The notes beneath the pieces were generated by a model. That model was not told where the DNA came from. It saw only the letters and a list, made by a program, of their open reading frames with translations, and searched no databases. From NCBI GenBank assembly GCA_003762875.1, contig RIBL01000001.1, positions 248,001 to 312,000 on the forward strand: a stretch of DNA of 64,000 nt. Reading direction: 5' to 3'. The position numbers and the translations under genes are program-made. Positions within the stretch are counted from its first letter, which is position 1. Each line of letters begins with the position of its first letter. Positions 28,243 through 37,674 of the stretch are shown here, piece after piece. Source of the DNA: Muribaculaceae bacterium Isolate-110 (HZI) (GTDB lineage: Bacteria; Bacteroidota; Bacteroidia; Bacteroidales; Muribaculaceae).

Positions 28243-29721
28243 ATGTCATTTATTGCTGATCGAGTAAAAATGGACGGACTCACATTTGATGATGTCCTCC
28301 TTATTCCGGCTTATTCGGAAGTATTGCCCCGCGAAGTCAATCTTTCTACCCGTTTCTCACGCAACATCACGCTGAATGTGCCCCTTGTCTCCGCTGCCAT
28401 GGACACAGTCACCGAGGCTGCTTTGGCCATAGCCATAGCGCGCGAAGGTGGTATAGGTGTGATACACAAGAATATGCCGATAGCCGAACAGGCCCGTCAG
28501 GTACACGCTGTGAAGCGTGCCGAGAATGGTATGATATATGATCCCGTGACAATACGCCGCGGCTCCACTGTGGCCGACGCGCTTGCCATGATGAAGGAAT
28601 ATCATATCGGTGGCATACCTGTGGTGGACGATGACCGTAAACTGGTGGGTATCGTCACCAACCGCGACCTGCGTTTCGAGCAGAACCTTCAGCGTCCTAT
28701 CGACGAAGTGATGACTTCGGAGCATCTCATAACCACCAACCAGTCGACCGATCTTGAGGAAGCCGCTCAGATACTTCAGCGTCACAAGATAGAGAAACTT
28801 CCCGTAGTTGACAGCGACAACCGTCTTGTCGGTCTTGTCACATATAAGGACATTACCAAAGCCAAGGATAAACCCAACGCCTGCAAAGACCGTCTCGGAC
28901 GTCTTCGCGTGGCTGCCGGTGTAGGTGTGACCCCCGACTCAATGGAGCGTGTCGATGCTCTCGTCGAGGCGGGTGCCGACGCTATTGTCATCGACACCGC
29001 CCACGGACATTCGCGTGGCGTTATCGGCGTGCTCCGTGCCATCAAGGAGAAGTATCCCCATATTGACGTAGTGGTCGGAAACATCGCCACAGGCGAGGCT
29101 GCCCGTTATCTCGTTGACAATGGTGCCGACGGTGTAAAGGTAGGCATCGGCCCGGGTTCAATCTGTACCACCCGTATCATCGCCGGTGTGGGTGTGCCCC
29201 AGTTGAGTGCTGTCTATGACGTGGCCAAGGCCCTCAAGGGTACAGGAGTGCCCCTGATTGCCGACGGTGGCATACGCTACTCGGGCGACATTGTCAAGGC
29301 TCTTGCTGCCGGCGCGTATTCCGTAATGCTCGGCGGTATGCTTGCCGGAGTCGAGGAGTCACCCGGCGACACCATTATATATAACGGACGTAAATACAAG
29401 TCATATCGCGGCATGGGTTCGCTCGAGGCTATGGAGAAGGGTTCAAAGGACCGTTACTTCCAGGGCAACGAGACAGATGCCAAGAAGCTCGTCCCCGAAG
29501 GCATCGCCGCACGCGTCCCCTACAAGGGCATGCTCTTCGAGGTGGTATATCAGATGCTCGGCGGTCTGCGTTCGGGCATGGGATATTGCGGCGCGGCTGA
29601 CATCGAGCGTCTCCACGAGGCCAAGTTTACACGCATCACCAATGCAGGTGTGGCCGAAAGCCATCCTCACGATGTGGCCATCACAAGCGAGGCTCCCAAC
29701 TACAGCGCATCAAGCAGATAA
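28243..29721 (+). CDS. guaB: IMP dehydrogenase
   Basis: This 492-residue enzyme oxidises IMP to XMP, the first committed step to GMP. It has the barrel interrupted by two CBS domains (about 95-210, with the typical MTSEHLITT and [11 protein letters not shown] segments). The catalytic loop is GPGSICTTR with Cys308, the phosphate-binding part is [10 protein letters not shown], and the flap includes MGSLEAM. The start at 28243 ([12 protein letters not shown]) is chosen because it follows the promoter; the longer reading from 28210 would begin upstream of the -7 box. Confidence 0.97.
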   Translation: MSFIADRVKMDGLTFDDVLLIPAYSEVLPREVNLSTRFSRNITLNVPLVSAAMDTVTEAALAIAIAREGGIGVIHKNMPIAEQARQVHAVKRAENGMIYDPVTIRRGSTVADALAMMKEYHIGGIPVVDDDRKLVGIVTNRDLRFEQNLQRPIDEVMTSEHLITTNQSTDLEEAAQILQRHKIEKLPVVDSDNRLVGLVTYKDITKAKDKPNACKDRLGRLRVAAGVGVTPDSMERVDALVEAGADAIVIDTAHGHSRGVIGVLRAIKEKYPHIDVVVGNIATGEAARYLVDNGADGVKVGIGPGSICTTRIIAGVGVPQLSAVYDVAKALKGTGVPLIADGGIRYSGDIVKALAAGAYSVMLGGMLAGVEESPGDTIIYNGRKYKSYRGMGSLEAMEKGSKDRYFQGNETDAKKLVPEGIAARVPYKGMLFEVVYQMLGGLRSGMGYCGAADIERLHEAKFTRITNAGVAESHPHDVAITSEAPNYSASSR

Positions 29722-29739
29722 TCCTCTTGCTAAAATATC

Positions 29740-29777
29740 AAAAGGACAGAAGTTTCTTATGAGGCTTTTGTCCTTTT
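29740..29777 (+). terminator. Terminator after guaB
   Basis: Bases 29740-29748 (AAAAGGACA) pair with 29769-29777, and the inner part continues pairing with a few G-T pairs to a small loop. A run of six T residues follows, typical of an intrinsic terminator. The rest of 29722-29890 is AT-rich with no recognised promoter box. Confidence 0.85.
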
Positions 29778-29890
29778 TTGTATCTTTTTGTCGTCGTCCG
29801 GTAAACATTCTTTTGTGTCGGACTTTCATAATTATCCGCACAATAATATGTCATTATGTACGTTTTTTATACGTATTTTATAATATACCG

Positions 29891-31819
29891 ATGAAGAAAC
29901 ACCTCATTCCGGTGGCAACTGTCGCGGCAGCCATACTGTCAGCCACCGCAGCCAACCGCCAGGCCGATCCCATAGTGATGACGGTCAACGGCAAAGACAT
30001 AAAGCAGAGCGAGTTTGAATATCTATATAACAAGAACAATCTCCAGCAGGCGACTCCGCAAAGCCTTGAAGAGTATGTCGACATGTTTGTCGTCTACAAG
30101 CTCAAGGTGGCCGATGCCGAAGCCGCCGGGATTGACACCACAGCGACATTTCGTGACGAATATAACGGATATTGCGCCGAGCTCTCGGCTCCCTATCTGC
30201 GTGACTCGCTTGTGGAACAGCGTCTGGTCAATGAGGCTTACGGCCGCATGTCGCGTTCGCGCTGTGTAAGTCATATCATGGTGCCCCTCGGAACGTCAAA
30301 GGCTGAACGGGAGGCCAACAAGGCTCGTCTCGACTCGATACGCAAAGCCATTGTTGCCGGGGCTGATTTTGGAGAGATGGCTGTGAAATATTCGTCGGAC
30401 GGCTCGGCCGTGCGCAACCACGGAAGCATGGGCTACATAATGGCCAACCAGTTTCCCTATCCGTTTGAGAAGGCTGCTTATGAAACTCCTGTCGGAGAGA
30501 TTTCCGAAGTGTTTGAGGACGCTCCCTACGGCTACCATATAGTCAAAGTCTCCGATGAACGTCCGGCCACCGGCGATGTCTCGGCGCGCCATATACTCAA
30601 ACTCACACAGGGTCTCTCGCCCGAGGAGGCTGCTCTCAAGAAGGCGCAGATTGACTCCATAGCCGTATTGCTTAAAAACGGTGCCGATTTCGAATCATTG
30701 GCACGGGCCGAGAGCGAAGACCCCGGGTCGGCGCGTCAGGGCGGTAATCTGGGATTTTTTGGCCGTGGTGTGATGGTGCCTCAGTTTGAAGAAGCCGCCT
30801 ATTCGCTCAAGCCGGGAGAGATTTCCGAGCCTTTTGCCACAGCCTACGGTTATCACATAGTCCAGACACTCGATTACAAACCGCTTCCCACACTCGACGA
30901 AGCCCGTGGGGTGATTGATGTAAGCATGCGTCGTGACGGTCGTGCAGTGCTCCCTCACAAAGAGTATCTCGCCAATATCCGCAAGGAGTGTGGCGTCACC
31001 CCCTCGACCTCCGTGCTTGACAAGGCTTATGCCATAATTTCCGGAGCGGCCTCACAGCCGGAAGCTCTTGCCGCTCTCGCCTCCGATAACGACGTTATCG
31101 CCTCATTCCCCTCGGGAGATGTAAAGGTGAGTGATGTGGCCAAACGCCTCGGCTCAATGCCTATGGGCGACCTGAGTCTTGCGTTTGAGGAGATGACAGC
31201 CGTATGTATCGACGAGTCGACTGTTGCCCTTGCCCGTACACGTCTTCAGGAGACCGATGCCGATTACCGCAACCTCGTGAACGAATATCGCGACGGCATA
31301 CTGCTTTTCGAGATAAGCAACCGCAAGGTGTGGGATCGTTCATCGACCGATATTGACGCCCAGAAAGCCTATTTTACCGTTCATCGCGGCAATTATACAT
31401 GGGATACCCCCCGTTTCAAGGGCTATGTGGTATTTGCTACCAGCGACTCCGTGGCCTCCGAAGCCAAAGGTTATCTTGCCTCCGCATCAATAGCCACCGA
31501 CTCGCTTGCTCACGCCATGAACGAACGTTTCGGCCGCGATGTCAAGGTGGAGCGCGTGCTTACAGCCAAGGGTGACAATGCCATCATCGACCAGATAGCG
31601 TTTGGAGGAGAGAAAGCTCAGCCTGTAGGCAAATGGGTGGCATGGTTCCCTTACGGTCACAAAGTTATAGAATCGCCCGAAGAGGCATCTGATGTCAAGG
31701 CCGCCCTCGCCACCGACCTCCAGCAGCAGCTCGAAGCCGAGTGGGTAAAGGAGCTTCGCGGCAAATACAAAGTGAAAATCAACAAAAAGGCGATTAAGAA
31801 GCTAAAAAATAAGGATTAA
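29891..31819 (+). CDS. Periplasmic double-parvulin peptidyl-prolyl isomerase (SurA-like)
   Basis: This 642-residue exported protein has a signal peptide (about 1-19), an N-terminal helical chaperone region (DPIVMTVNGKDIKQSEF start, about 20-115), two parvulin domains (about 120-225 and 226-330) and a C-terminal region of about 300 residues. The parvulin pattern is seen twice, with RCVSHIMV and SARHILKL starts, GSMGYI and GGNLGFF middle parts, and YGYHIVK and YGYHIVQ ends. It probably assists folding of outer-membrane proteins. The start at 29891 is chosen because it opens the signal peptide; the upstream reading overlaps guaB in another frame. Confidence 0.93.
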   Translation: MKKHLIPVATVAAAILSATAANRQADPIVMTVNGKDIKQSEFEYLYNKNNLQQATPQSLEEYVDMFVVYKLKVADAEAAGIDTTATFRDEYNGYCAELSAPYLRDSLVEQRLVNEAYGRMSRSRCVSHIMVPLGTSKAEREANKARLDSIRKAIVAGADFGEMAVKYSSDGSAVRNHGSMGYIMANQFPYPFEKAAYETPVGEISEVFEDAPYGYHIVKVSDERPATGDVSARHILKLTQGLSPEEAALKKAQIDSIAVLLKNGADFESLARAESEDPGSARQGGNLGFFGRGVMVPQFEEAAYSLKPGEISEPFATAYGYHIVQTLDYKPLPTLDEARGVIDVSMRRDGRAVLPHKEYLANIRKECGVTPSTSVLDKAYAIISGAASQPEALAALASDNDVIASFPSGDVKVSDVAKRLGSMPMGDLSLAFEEMTAVCIDESTVALARTRLQETDADYRNLVNEYRDGILLFEISNRKVWDRSSTDIDAQKAYFTVHRGNYTWDTPRFKGYVVFATSDSVASEAKGYLASASIATDSLAHAMNERFGRDVKVERVLTAKGDNAIIDQIAFGGEKAQPVGKWVAWFPYGHKVIESPEEASDVKAALATDLQQQLEAEWVKELRGKYKVKINKKAIKKLKNKD

Positions 31820-31839
31820 AAGTCCGGAAATATAAAAAA

Positions 31840-31923
31840 ACAAAAGACACAAACAAAACAGAAGTTTTTAAGATGCTGCCAAATAAGCATTTTAAAAACT
31901 TCTGTTTTGTTTGTGTCTTTTGT
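31840..31923. terminator. Long bidirectional hairpin, 38-bp stem
   Basis: Bases 31840-31877 pair with 31886-31923 with one G-T pair and no mismatch, around an 8-base loop. It is placed between the convergent foldase and beta-barrel genes. Both strands have an A-rich 5' arm and T-rich 3' arm. Confidence 0.85.
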
Positions 31924-31946
31924 AATTTTTGTTGTATCACTATGTC

Positions 31947-32489
31947 TCAGAATACATAGCTGATGCCGAGGTTGAAGAGGCCGGTGTTGTGGTCTTTGAT
32001 CCAGTTGAATTTTCCTTGGAGTGAGAGTTTGAGTGTCGGGCTAACGTAGTAGTCTATGCCTGCTCCGAAATTAAGGCCGATGCGGTTGACACGCGTGGTC
32101 ACATCGTCATTGATGTCTGTACCTGTTATGCCGGCGGCAGGGTCGGGTTTAATATATGTGCTCCATGAGGCATAATTCACGCCGAGTATGTGATAGAAAT
32201 ACCATTTGCCATTCCTGTCAAGTTGCCATGGACCATGATAGTCAAGATTGATCATCAGTCCGTCCATGCTCTCGTTGCGAAACACATAGTCGATGCTCGG
32301 GGCGAGTACAAAGTGTCGGCTGAAGGCATATTGCAGTTCGATTCCCGCAGTGGCAGTCTTGTTGAGAGTGATGTAGCCGGTCTTTACTCCTAACGATTTA
32401 CGGCCCTTGGCCAGTTGGGCCGACATATCCTGTGAGCCGATGGCCGCCAGGAGCAATATGGAGCAAAATGTGATGAGTCTTGTCTTCAT
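31947..32489 (-). CDS. Small outer-membrane beta-barrel protein
   Basis: This 180-residue protein has a signal peptide (about 1-24, ending MSAQ) and a mature part of alternating strands ending in Phe (LGISYVF), as in 8-stranded outer-membrane proteins of the OmpA/OprF-like or PF13568 type. The start at 32489 (MKTRLITF) is preferred over an upstream ATG because it opens the signal peptide and follows a -7 box at 32511. Function is unknown. Confidence 0.8.
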   Translation of the reverse strand: MKTRLITFCSILLLAAIGSQDMSAQLAKGRKSLGVKTGYITLNKTATAGIELQYAFSRHFVLAPSIDYVFRNESMDGLMINLDYHGPWQLDRNGKWYFYHILGVNYASWSTYIKPDPAAGITGTDINDDVTTRVNRIGLNFGAGIDYYVSPTLKLSLQGKFNWIKDHNTGLFNLGISYVF

Positions 32490-32510
32490 GTCGTGTGATG
32501 GAATGTGTTG

Positions 32511-32518
32511 CAAATTTA
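32511..32518 (-). promoter_or_regulatory. -7 promoter box of the beta-barrel gene
   Basis: TAAATTTG on the minus strand matches TAnnTTTG and lies 21 bases upstream of the ATG at 32489. The -33 element is not clear. Confidence 0.5.
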
Positions 32519-32737
32519 ACAAAATTTATTTAACTTTTGTTCACCGACTGAATGAAATGATAGGCTATTGATGTTAAAATGGCCAAAAGTCAACCAGAAG
32601 TATTGATGCGTCTGTTGCTATCTGTGATCATGAAGTGATTTAAATTAGTTTCAAATGTCTATTTTGTCATTATTTTGACCAACACTAATATAAGAAATAT
32701 TTTCGATATTTTTGTTTCGTTATTTGGAAACAATTTG

Positions 32738-32745
32738 TAATTTTG
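32738..32745 (+). promoter_or_regulatory. -7 promoter box of the toxin-antitoxin operon
   Basis: TAATTTTG matches the consensus 21 bases before the toxin ATG. Just downstream, TAGTgttatACTA (32745-32757 region) is a small inverted repeat in the position expected for an autoregulatory operator. The upstream part of the gap (32519-32730) is AT-rich and holds nothing else I can identify. Confidence 0.5.
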
Positions 32746-32766
32746 TAGTGTTATACTAACATAATA

Positions 32767-33102
32767 ATGGAAGCAAACAAAGTAAATATCTTTTTGAGTG
32801 ATGAAGCCAAGGCATTTGTCCGCTCTCTCCCCGAAAAGGCTAAAAAGAAGGTCCTCTTTAATATTCTTAAGGTTGAGGGTGGCGAGATGGATAAAGAACT
32901 TTTCAAAAAACTCAATGATAATATTTGGGAGCTTCGTACATCTTATAATGGCATGTGCTACCGTCTATTGGCCTTTTGGGATAAGGAACGCCGAGCATTG
33001 ATTATTGCCACTCACGGATTTGTCAAAAAAACGTGGAAAGTACCTCAAAAGGAGATAGATAGAGCGGAAGCATATATGAAACAATATTACTGCAACGAGT
33101 AA
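32767..33102 (+). CDS. higB: RelE/HigB-type toxin
   Basis: This 111-residue protein fits the HigB/Gp49-like branch of the RelE toxin superfamily, which are ribosome-dependent mRNA endonucleases. Typical parts are FVRSLPEKAKKKVLFNIL, the central LNDNIWELRTSYNGMCYRLLAFWD strand pair and the C-terminal THGFVKKTWKVPQKEIDRAEAYMKQY helix. The toxin comes first, with the antitoxin 8 bases downstream, the order typical of HigBA. The pair is AT-richer than its neighbours, consistent with mobility. Confidence 0.85.
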   Translation: MEANKVNIFLSDEAKAFVRSLPEKAKKKVLFNILKVEGGEMDKELFKKLNDNIWELRTSYNGMCYRLLAFWDKERRALIIATHGFVKKTWKVPQKEIDRAEAYMKQYYCNE

Positions 33103-33110
33103 ATACTGAT

Positions 33111-33443
33111 ATGGCAAGAATGAATTTAACCCCGGCAAGTGAACTTGTTGATGAAGTTTGGGGTAGAGTCGGAACCCCGGAGCGTGACGAGATGGAAGCG
33201 CAGTTAAAGGAGGAACTCAACGCCTACTTTATCGGCGAAGCCATCAAAAGAGCTCGTTTGGCACAAAACCTCACCCAAGAGGAATTAGGAGAGCGTATAG
33301 GAGTACAACGTGCTCAGATATCAAGATTGGAAAAAGGTAAGAGTGTGATTACTTTACCGACAATGAGCCGTGTGTTTCGGGCGTTAGGTATTAAGTCCGG
33401 TATTCTTGATTTAGGAATAATTGGGAAAGTGGCTCTTTGGTAA
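33111..33443 (+). CDS. higA: HigA-like XRE-family antitoxin
   Basis: This 110-residue protein has an N-terminal tail and a helix-turn-helix domain of the XRE family (about 45-100, ARLAQNLTQEELGERIGVQR then QISRLEKGKS). It should neutralise the toxin encoded just upstream and repress the shared promoter. The N-terminal 40 residues (ELVDEVWGRVGTPERDEME) match the pattern of antitoxins that partner Gp49-like toxins. Confidence 0.87.
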   Translation: MARMNLTPASELVDEVWGRVGTPERDEMEAQLKEELNAYFIGEAIKRARLAQNLTQEELGERIGVQRAQISRLEKGKSVITLPTMSRVFRALGIKSGILDLGIIGKVALW

Positions 33444-33494
33444 TGATTCTGTAGTCACTAAGTTAATAATCTTATTACCGTTGATTGTGCTCTG

Positions 33495-34493
33495 TCAGTC
33501 TTTTAGCAGACGCCTTATTGCTGCGGTCAGACGCCAGACGGCACGGTTGGCGGAGAGCAGGAGTGTGATGCGGTTTTTGAGCGAAAGGGGGATAGATTCG
33601 CGATGCAGCAGGTCGGACACAAGCTGCCGTCCTTCGACGGAGTGGCTGACGAAGTATTGCATGATGATAAATTGCATCACTTCGGCATAACATCCTTTAA
33701 GCTGTGAGTTGTCGATGTCGAGAGCCTCGGCAAGCCGTGAGGTGAGTGCTATCACACCCGAATAGAAACGTATGGTCTTGACCGGGTTTTCAGATGATGA
33801 GACCGACGGTGAGCCTACGGTATAGTGGAGCACTACGTCGGGGGTGTAGGCAATCTTGCCCGCCTGCGACATCAGTACGTTGATCTGCAGGTCTTCGCAT
33901 GTAAGGGTCTTGTCACGGAACAGTCTCGGATAACGCTGCATGAAGCCGGTGAGTGTCTCACGCCTGTACATGGCCGAGCAGAGGTGTATGAAGTATTTGT
34001 CTTTTTCGTGGCGCAGCAGCGTCATTGTCTGTGAACCCGCCGGGGCAATGCTTGCAGTGTCAGGGATTGACCACGGCGAGTGGTCGGCAAAGGTGCCGTC
34101 GGGATAAACGGGCCGCCAAGCTGCGTGGCATAGCACTATATCGCTGTCGTTGTCCATTATCTTTGCCTGGCGGGCGAGTTTCTGCGGGTCGGTCCACATG
34201 TCATCGCCGGCCAGGTCGGCTATATATTTTCCACGGCAGGCCTCCACGCAGTCAAAGTAATTGTCTACCACCCCTTTGTTGCGCTTGTTGAGAAATGGTC
34301 GTATGATGTCGGGATATCGTCGGGCATAGTCGGCGCATATCTCGGGGGTGGAGTCGGAGGAGCAATCGTCGGCAAGAATGATTTCGTAGGGAAAATCTGT
34401 CTTCTGGGCGAGTATCGACTCGAGCGAACGGGCTATGGTCTGCTCCTGATTGTAGGTGCAGACTATGACAGAGACTTTGGGCGTGGCAGACAT
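33495..34493 (-). CDS. Family 2 glycosyltransferase
   Basis: This 332-residue protein has a GT-A fold start (VSVIVCTYNQEQTIARSLES), the nucleotide-binding ADDCSSD (D41-D42 region), and the metal-binding DLAGDDMW (DxD-like) near 94-101. The acceptor is unknown. It follows the DUF5686 gene by 18 bases on the same strand, so it probably contributes to a cell-envelope glycan. There is no link to the capsule operon 10 kb away. Confidence 0.88.
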   Translation of the reverse strand: MSATPKVSVIVCTYNQEQTIARSLESILAQKTDFPYEIILADDCSSDSTPEICADYARRYPDIIRPFLNKRNKGVVDNYFDCVEACRGKYIADLAGDDMWTDPQKLARQAKIMDNDSDIVLCHAAWRPVYPDGTFADHSPWSIPDTASIAPAGSQTMTLLRHEKDKYFIHLCSAMYRRETLTGFMQRYPRLFRDKTLTCEDLQINVLMSQAGKIAYTPDVVLHYTVGSPSVSSSENPVKTIRFYSGVIALTSRLAEALDIDNSQLKGCYAEVMQFIIMQYFVSHSVEGRQLVSDLLHRESIPLSLKNRITLLLSANRAVWRLTAAIRRLLKD

Positions 34494-34511
34494 AAGGTAG
34501 TAATGGTTGGC

Positions 34512-37049
34512 TCAGAATGAGAAGTGAAACATGAATCGCAGGCCCCCACGACACGCCTGCGGATTGTCGCGATAGGTGAGACGCCAGGTGTAGTCGATGC
34601 GCAATACTTTAAATACGTTGTCAAGTCCGATGCCAGTTTCCATGTAGGGCGTTCCGCTCATGAGTTGAGTGTGAGCGTCGGCCGGGAATGAGAAGAGCGA
34701 CGGATTTTCCCAAGGGCGGTTGCGGTGGCTCAGATGGCCGTAGATGCCGCGGAAAAATACGGCTTCGCGCAGCTTGAGCTTTTTGAGCAACGGTATATAG
34801 TTGAGTATCGCACCGTTGGCCCAGTAGGTGAGATCCCACTGCGCATAGCTGTCGTTGATAAACTCCATGGGGTTGAGACACGAGAACGATTCAAGCTGTA
34901 TGAAGTAGGACAGATTGGCGTTGGGGATGAGCAGATTGGGGTAGGGCGAGCGGGTCCACACGTGGCCGCCTTTCATGAATACGTCCATGTAGCCGAAAGC
35001 CGAAAACCAGAAGCGTTTGCTAAACGAGGCCTCGGTGCTTGCCACGGCAAACGGATTGCCGGCCAAGCCTTTCGGAGCCCATGTGTGGCTGAGTGTGAAT
35101 ATGGGCGCGTCAAAGTTGATGGGCACTCGGCCGGTCTTCATCTGATAGAACTTCTCGCCCGGAGCATAGCGCAACTGGAGTGTGGCCGAGGAGAGTGTGT
35201 AGTGGCCGAAGCTACGTCCGTAACCGTCGGTAAACGGCATGTAGCGCGTGGGCTCCTGCCGTTCGTTCTGGAGACGGAAGTTGATCGAGAAGTTGTTTTC
35301 CATCTCAAGGATATACTCCAGTTTGGTCACACGGTGATAGGTCATCTGTATGTCGTCCATACGTTTGGCCGACATAAACATGTTGTCCTGATTGTTTGAC
35401 ACGAAGTTTTGCCCGAGCATATCCATGTCATAGAGCTGTGTGGCTCGCAGGGAATGAACGGGAAACTCGCGCGAGTGCTGGCGTTTGTCACGGAAGGAAT
35501 ATTCTACCTCTCCGCTGTATTTCCACTTGTGGTCCTTGAATCCGCGTGCCACATAGCCACGCGCAAACCATCGTGGCGACAGAGCGGCGGTGGTCATCCC
35601 TCCGACTCTCAGACGGAAACCCTCGACCGTGTTGACCGAAAATGTCGATGTGAGCGGTCCGAAGTCAAATTTTGAAGGATTACCCGTCGTGATATATCCC
35701 GAGGCAAACGTCTTGACGGCCTTTTCGCCCCAGTAATACAGGCGGTCGGAGCGCAGGCGTGCCATCATCGCCTCGACTGAGTTTTCACCGTGAGATATCG
35801 GTGTGATGCGGTTGGATTCCCAGAACTGTGTGTCACGCACATATGCTCCGGGGGCATATACCTGGGCCTGTCCGTGCTCAAATATCGACGGGTCGGAGGC
35901 TGGCCCGAAGTCGTGGCCGGTGTAGACAGTGTTGCGTCGGGCATACATGCCAGGCATTCCCGGCACAAGTGTGGCTTCCATTATCATGTCGTCTTTAGTC
36001 TTAAGACGTGTGCCGTCGGGCAAACGCTCATAATCCTGAGTGATGAGCATGCCTTTGATAAAGTTGAGGTTGATGTCGTGGGGCACGCGCATGACCACAC
36101 GCTTGATAAACATTGTAGAGTCGCCAAGCGGGACGTAAAAACGTCCGGTGAAGCCGAGAGTGGCGGCGTTGCGCGGCACGAACGTAAGTTCCACACACCT
36201 GACCGAGTCGATGTCGACGGTGTCGGTGAGATAAAACTTGTAAAAGTCGGGGGCGATGCGCGACAGCGGGCTTACAAATCGGGTCTGGAGTATGGAGACA
36301 TCGTTGCCATATACGTCCACCTCGCGCATCACGTCCTCGTAGAAAGTCTGCATGCTCTGCTGGTCGAGAAACTCGTCCATGCCGGCGGTGCGCAGACCTC
36401 TGACATATTCACGCTCACTCTCGGGCGAGTGGCGGTAATGCACTTCCGAGGCTTTTTCACGCAGAGCCACGTTGAGGATGGGCACTCCCGTAAGGGCCGA
36501 TGTGTCGATATACTCCTTGATGAAAGAAAATTTTTTGTCAAATCCGCTTTTGGCCGAGTCGTTGAACTGATAGTTGTTGATGGCCAGCGTTATGCGTTCA
36601 TACTTGTCGTAGTTGTAGTTGTCCTTGCGTCGCGGGTCGCCGAGGTCCTGGGCGGCGCGTATGCGCTCCATAAACTCGACGGCTGGATTGTTTTTTTTAG
36701 AGTAATGCTCACGCTTGGGCTTGGCTATCACCGTGTTGAGCAGCAGGCCTGTGGAGTGAAGGTCAAAGTCGATGCGCATCCTGTCGCCTTTTTTAGCCGG
36801 GAGAGTCTTGGAGTCATAGCCCATCGTCGAGGCCTGGATAGAGTCCCATCGTATGGCTGTGGTGATGGTGTAGCGTCCGTCATCGTCGGTGAGGGTGCCA
36901 CGGTCGGTGCCTCGCAGCATGACTGTGGCAAACGGTATCGGCTCGCGTGTGAGCGAGTCGCGTACGACACCTGTCACAGTGACCGTCTCGGCCATGGCAG
37001 ATGCATAGAACAATGTCAGAAAAAGTGATATTATCGTGCGCAAGCGCAT
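34512..37049 (-). CDS. DUF5686 outer-membrane protein with carboxypeptidase-like regulatory domain
   Basis: This 845-residue exported protein has a signal peptide (about 1-20) and a CarboxypepD_reg-like beta-sandwich (about 22-105, VTVTGVVRDSLTREPIPFATVML). A long DUF5686 region follows and ends as a barrel with an aromatic C-terminus (FMFHFSF). Such proteins are frequent in Bacteroidota and likely sit in the outer membrane; their substrate is unknown. The gene shares a crowded promoter region with the divergent CYTH gene. Confidence 0.88.
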   Translation of the reverse strand: MRLRTIISLFLTLFYASAMAETVTVTGVVRDSLTREPIPFATVMLRGTDRGTLTDDDGRYTITTAIRWDSIQASTMGYDSKTLPAKKGDRMRIDFDLHSTGLLLNTVIAKPKREHYSKKNNPAVEFMERIRAAQDLGDPRRKDNYNYDKYERITLAINNYQFNDSAKSGFDKKFSFIKEYIDTSALTGVPILNVALREKASEVHYRHSPESEREYVRGLRTAGMDEFLDQQSMQTFYEDVMREVDVYGNDVSILQTRFVSPLSRIAPDFYKFYLTDTVDIDSVRCVELTFVPRNAATLGFTGRFYVPLGDSTMFIKRVVMRVPHDINLNFIKGMLITQDYERLPDGTRLKTKDDMIMEATLVPGMPGMYARRNTVYTGHDFGPASDPSIFEHGQAQVYAPGAYVRDTQFWESNRITPISHGENSVEAMMARLRSDRLYYWGEKAVKTFASGYITTGNPSKFDFGPLTSTFSVNTVEGFRLRVGGMTTAALSPRWFARGYVARGFKDHKWKYSGEVEYSFRDKRQHSREFPVHSLRATQLYDMDMLGQNFVSNNQDNMFMSAKRMDDIQMTYHRVTKLEYILEMENNFSINFRLQNERQEPTRYMPFTDGYGRSFGHYTLSSATLQLRYAPGEKFYQMKTGRVPINFDAPIFTLSHTWAPKGLAGNPFAVASTEASFSKRFWFSAFGYMDVFMKGGHVWTRSPYPNLLIPNANLSYFIQLESFSCLNPMEFINDSYAQWDLTYWANGAILNYIPLLKKLKLREAVFFRGIYGHLSHRNRPWENPSLFSFPADAHTQLMSGTPYMETGIGLDNVFKVLRIDYTWRLTYRDNPQACRGGLRFMFHFSF

Positions 37050-37105
37050 AGGGTATATTGAAAATTTTTTTGAGGAGAATCGTTAATTGGAAACTCAAAA
37101 ATTTT

Positions 37106-37121
37106 TAATTTTGCAAAGTTA
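37106..37121. promoter_or_regulatory. Abutting divergent -7 boxes for the DUF5686 and CYTH genes
   Basis: TAATTTTG on the plus strand (37106-37113) is joined directly to CAAAGTTA (37114-37121), the reverse of TAACTTTG. Each is a full TAnnTTTG match, one serving the CYTH gene and the other the DUF5686 gene. Their predicted start sites overlap, so the two promoters could exclude one another. Confidence 0.6.
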
Positions 37122-37168
37122 CTCAAAAAAGGCGAGAGAAACATCCCCCGTCTCTATAAAAAGGCACT

Positions 37169-37621
37169 ATGGCAAAGGAAATAGAACGTAAATTTCTTGT
37201 TAAAGACAACAGTTTCGACAATATGACTACCGTCCGGCGGCACATACGTCAGACTTATATCTCCGACCGGCCCGAGGCCACGGTGAGACTCCGGGTGCTT
37301 GACGACCGTGCCTTTCTCACTGTCAAAGGTAAAAACTCGGGAGCCGTGCGCGATGAGTGGGAATATGAGATACCTGTAGCTGAGGCCGAGGAGATGGCTG
37401 TGCGTCTGAGTGGAGGATGGAGCATCGACAAGGTGCGCCATATTGTGACTTATGCCGGCCGATGCTGGGAGGTGGACGTGTTTCACGGTCGTCATGAGGG
37501 GCTGGTGCTGGCTGAAGTGGAGCTTGAGGATGCAGACGCTCATGTAGAGTTGCCTCCGTTTGTCGGTGATGAGGTGACCGGCAATCCCGCCTATTATAAT
37601 TCGGTGCTTGCCCGCCGATGA
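37169..37621 (+). CDS. CYTH-domain protein (triphosphate tunnel metalloenzyme)
   Basis: This 150-residue protein is a compact CYTH domain. The signature EIERKFLV (ExExK) is at the N-terminus, followed by the basic residues of the tunnel: ATVRLRVLDDRAFLTVKG (about 33-50) and a VLAEVELEDAD stretch with the Glu residues near 119-127. Short CYTH proteins of this kind hydrolyse inorganic tripolyphosphate or nucleoside triphosphates. Here the gene stands alone, without a CHAD partner. Confidence 0.92.
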   Translation: MAKEIERKFLVKDNSFDNMTTVRRHIRQTYISDRPEATVRLRVLDDRAFLTVKGKNSGAVRDEWEYEIPVAEAEEMAVRLSGGWSIDKVRHIVTYAGRCWEVDVFHGRHEGLVLAEVELEDADAHVELPPFVGDEVTGNPAYYNSVLARR

Positions 37622-37674
37622 CATTTCGGTGGCCGCGAAGGCCTGTGACAAGAATTTAAATATAATACAATATC

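Noticed and set aside
35790-37028. Plus-strand open frame of 412 codons across the DUF5686 gene
   Set aside because: Antisense shadow caused by codon composition; the DUF5686 product has a signal peptide and family features, the other does not.
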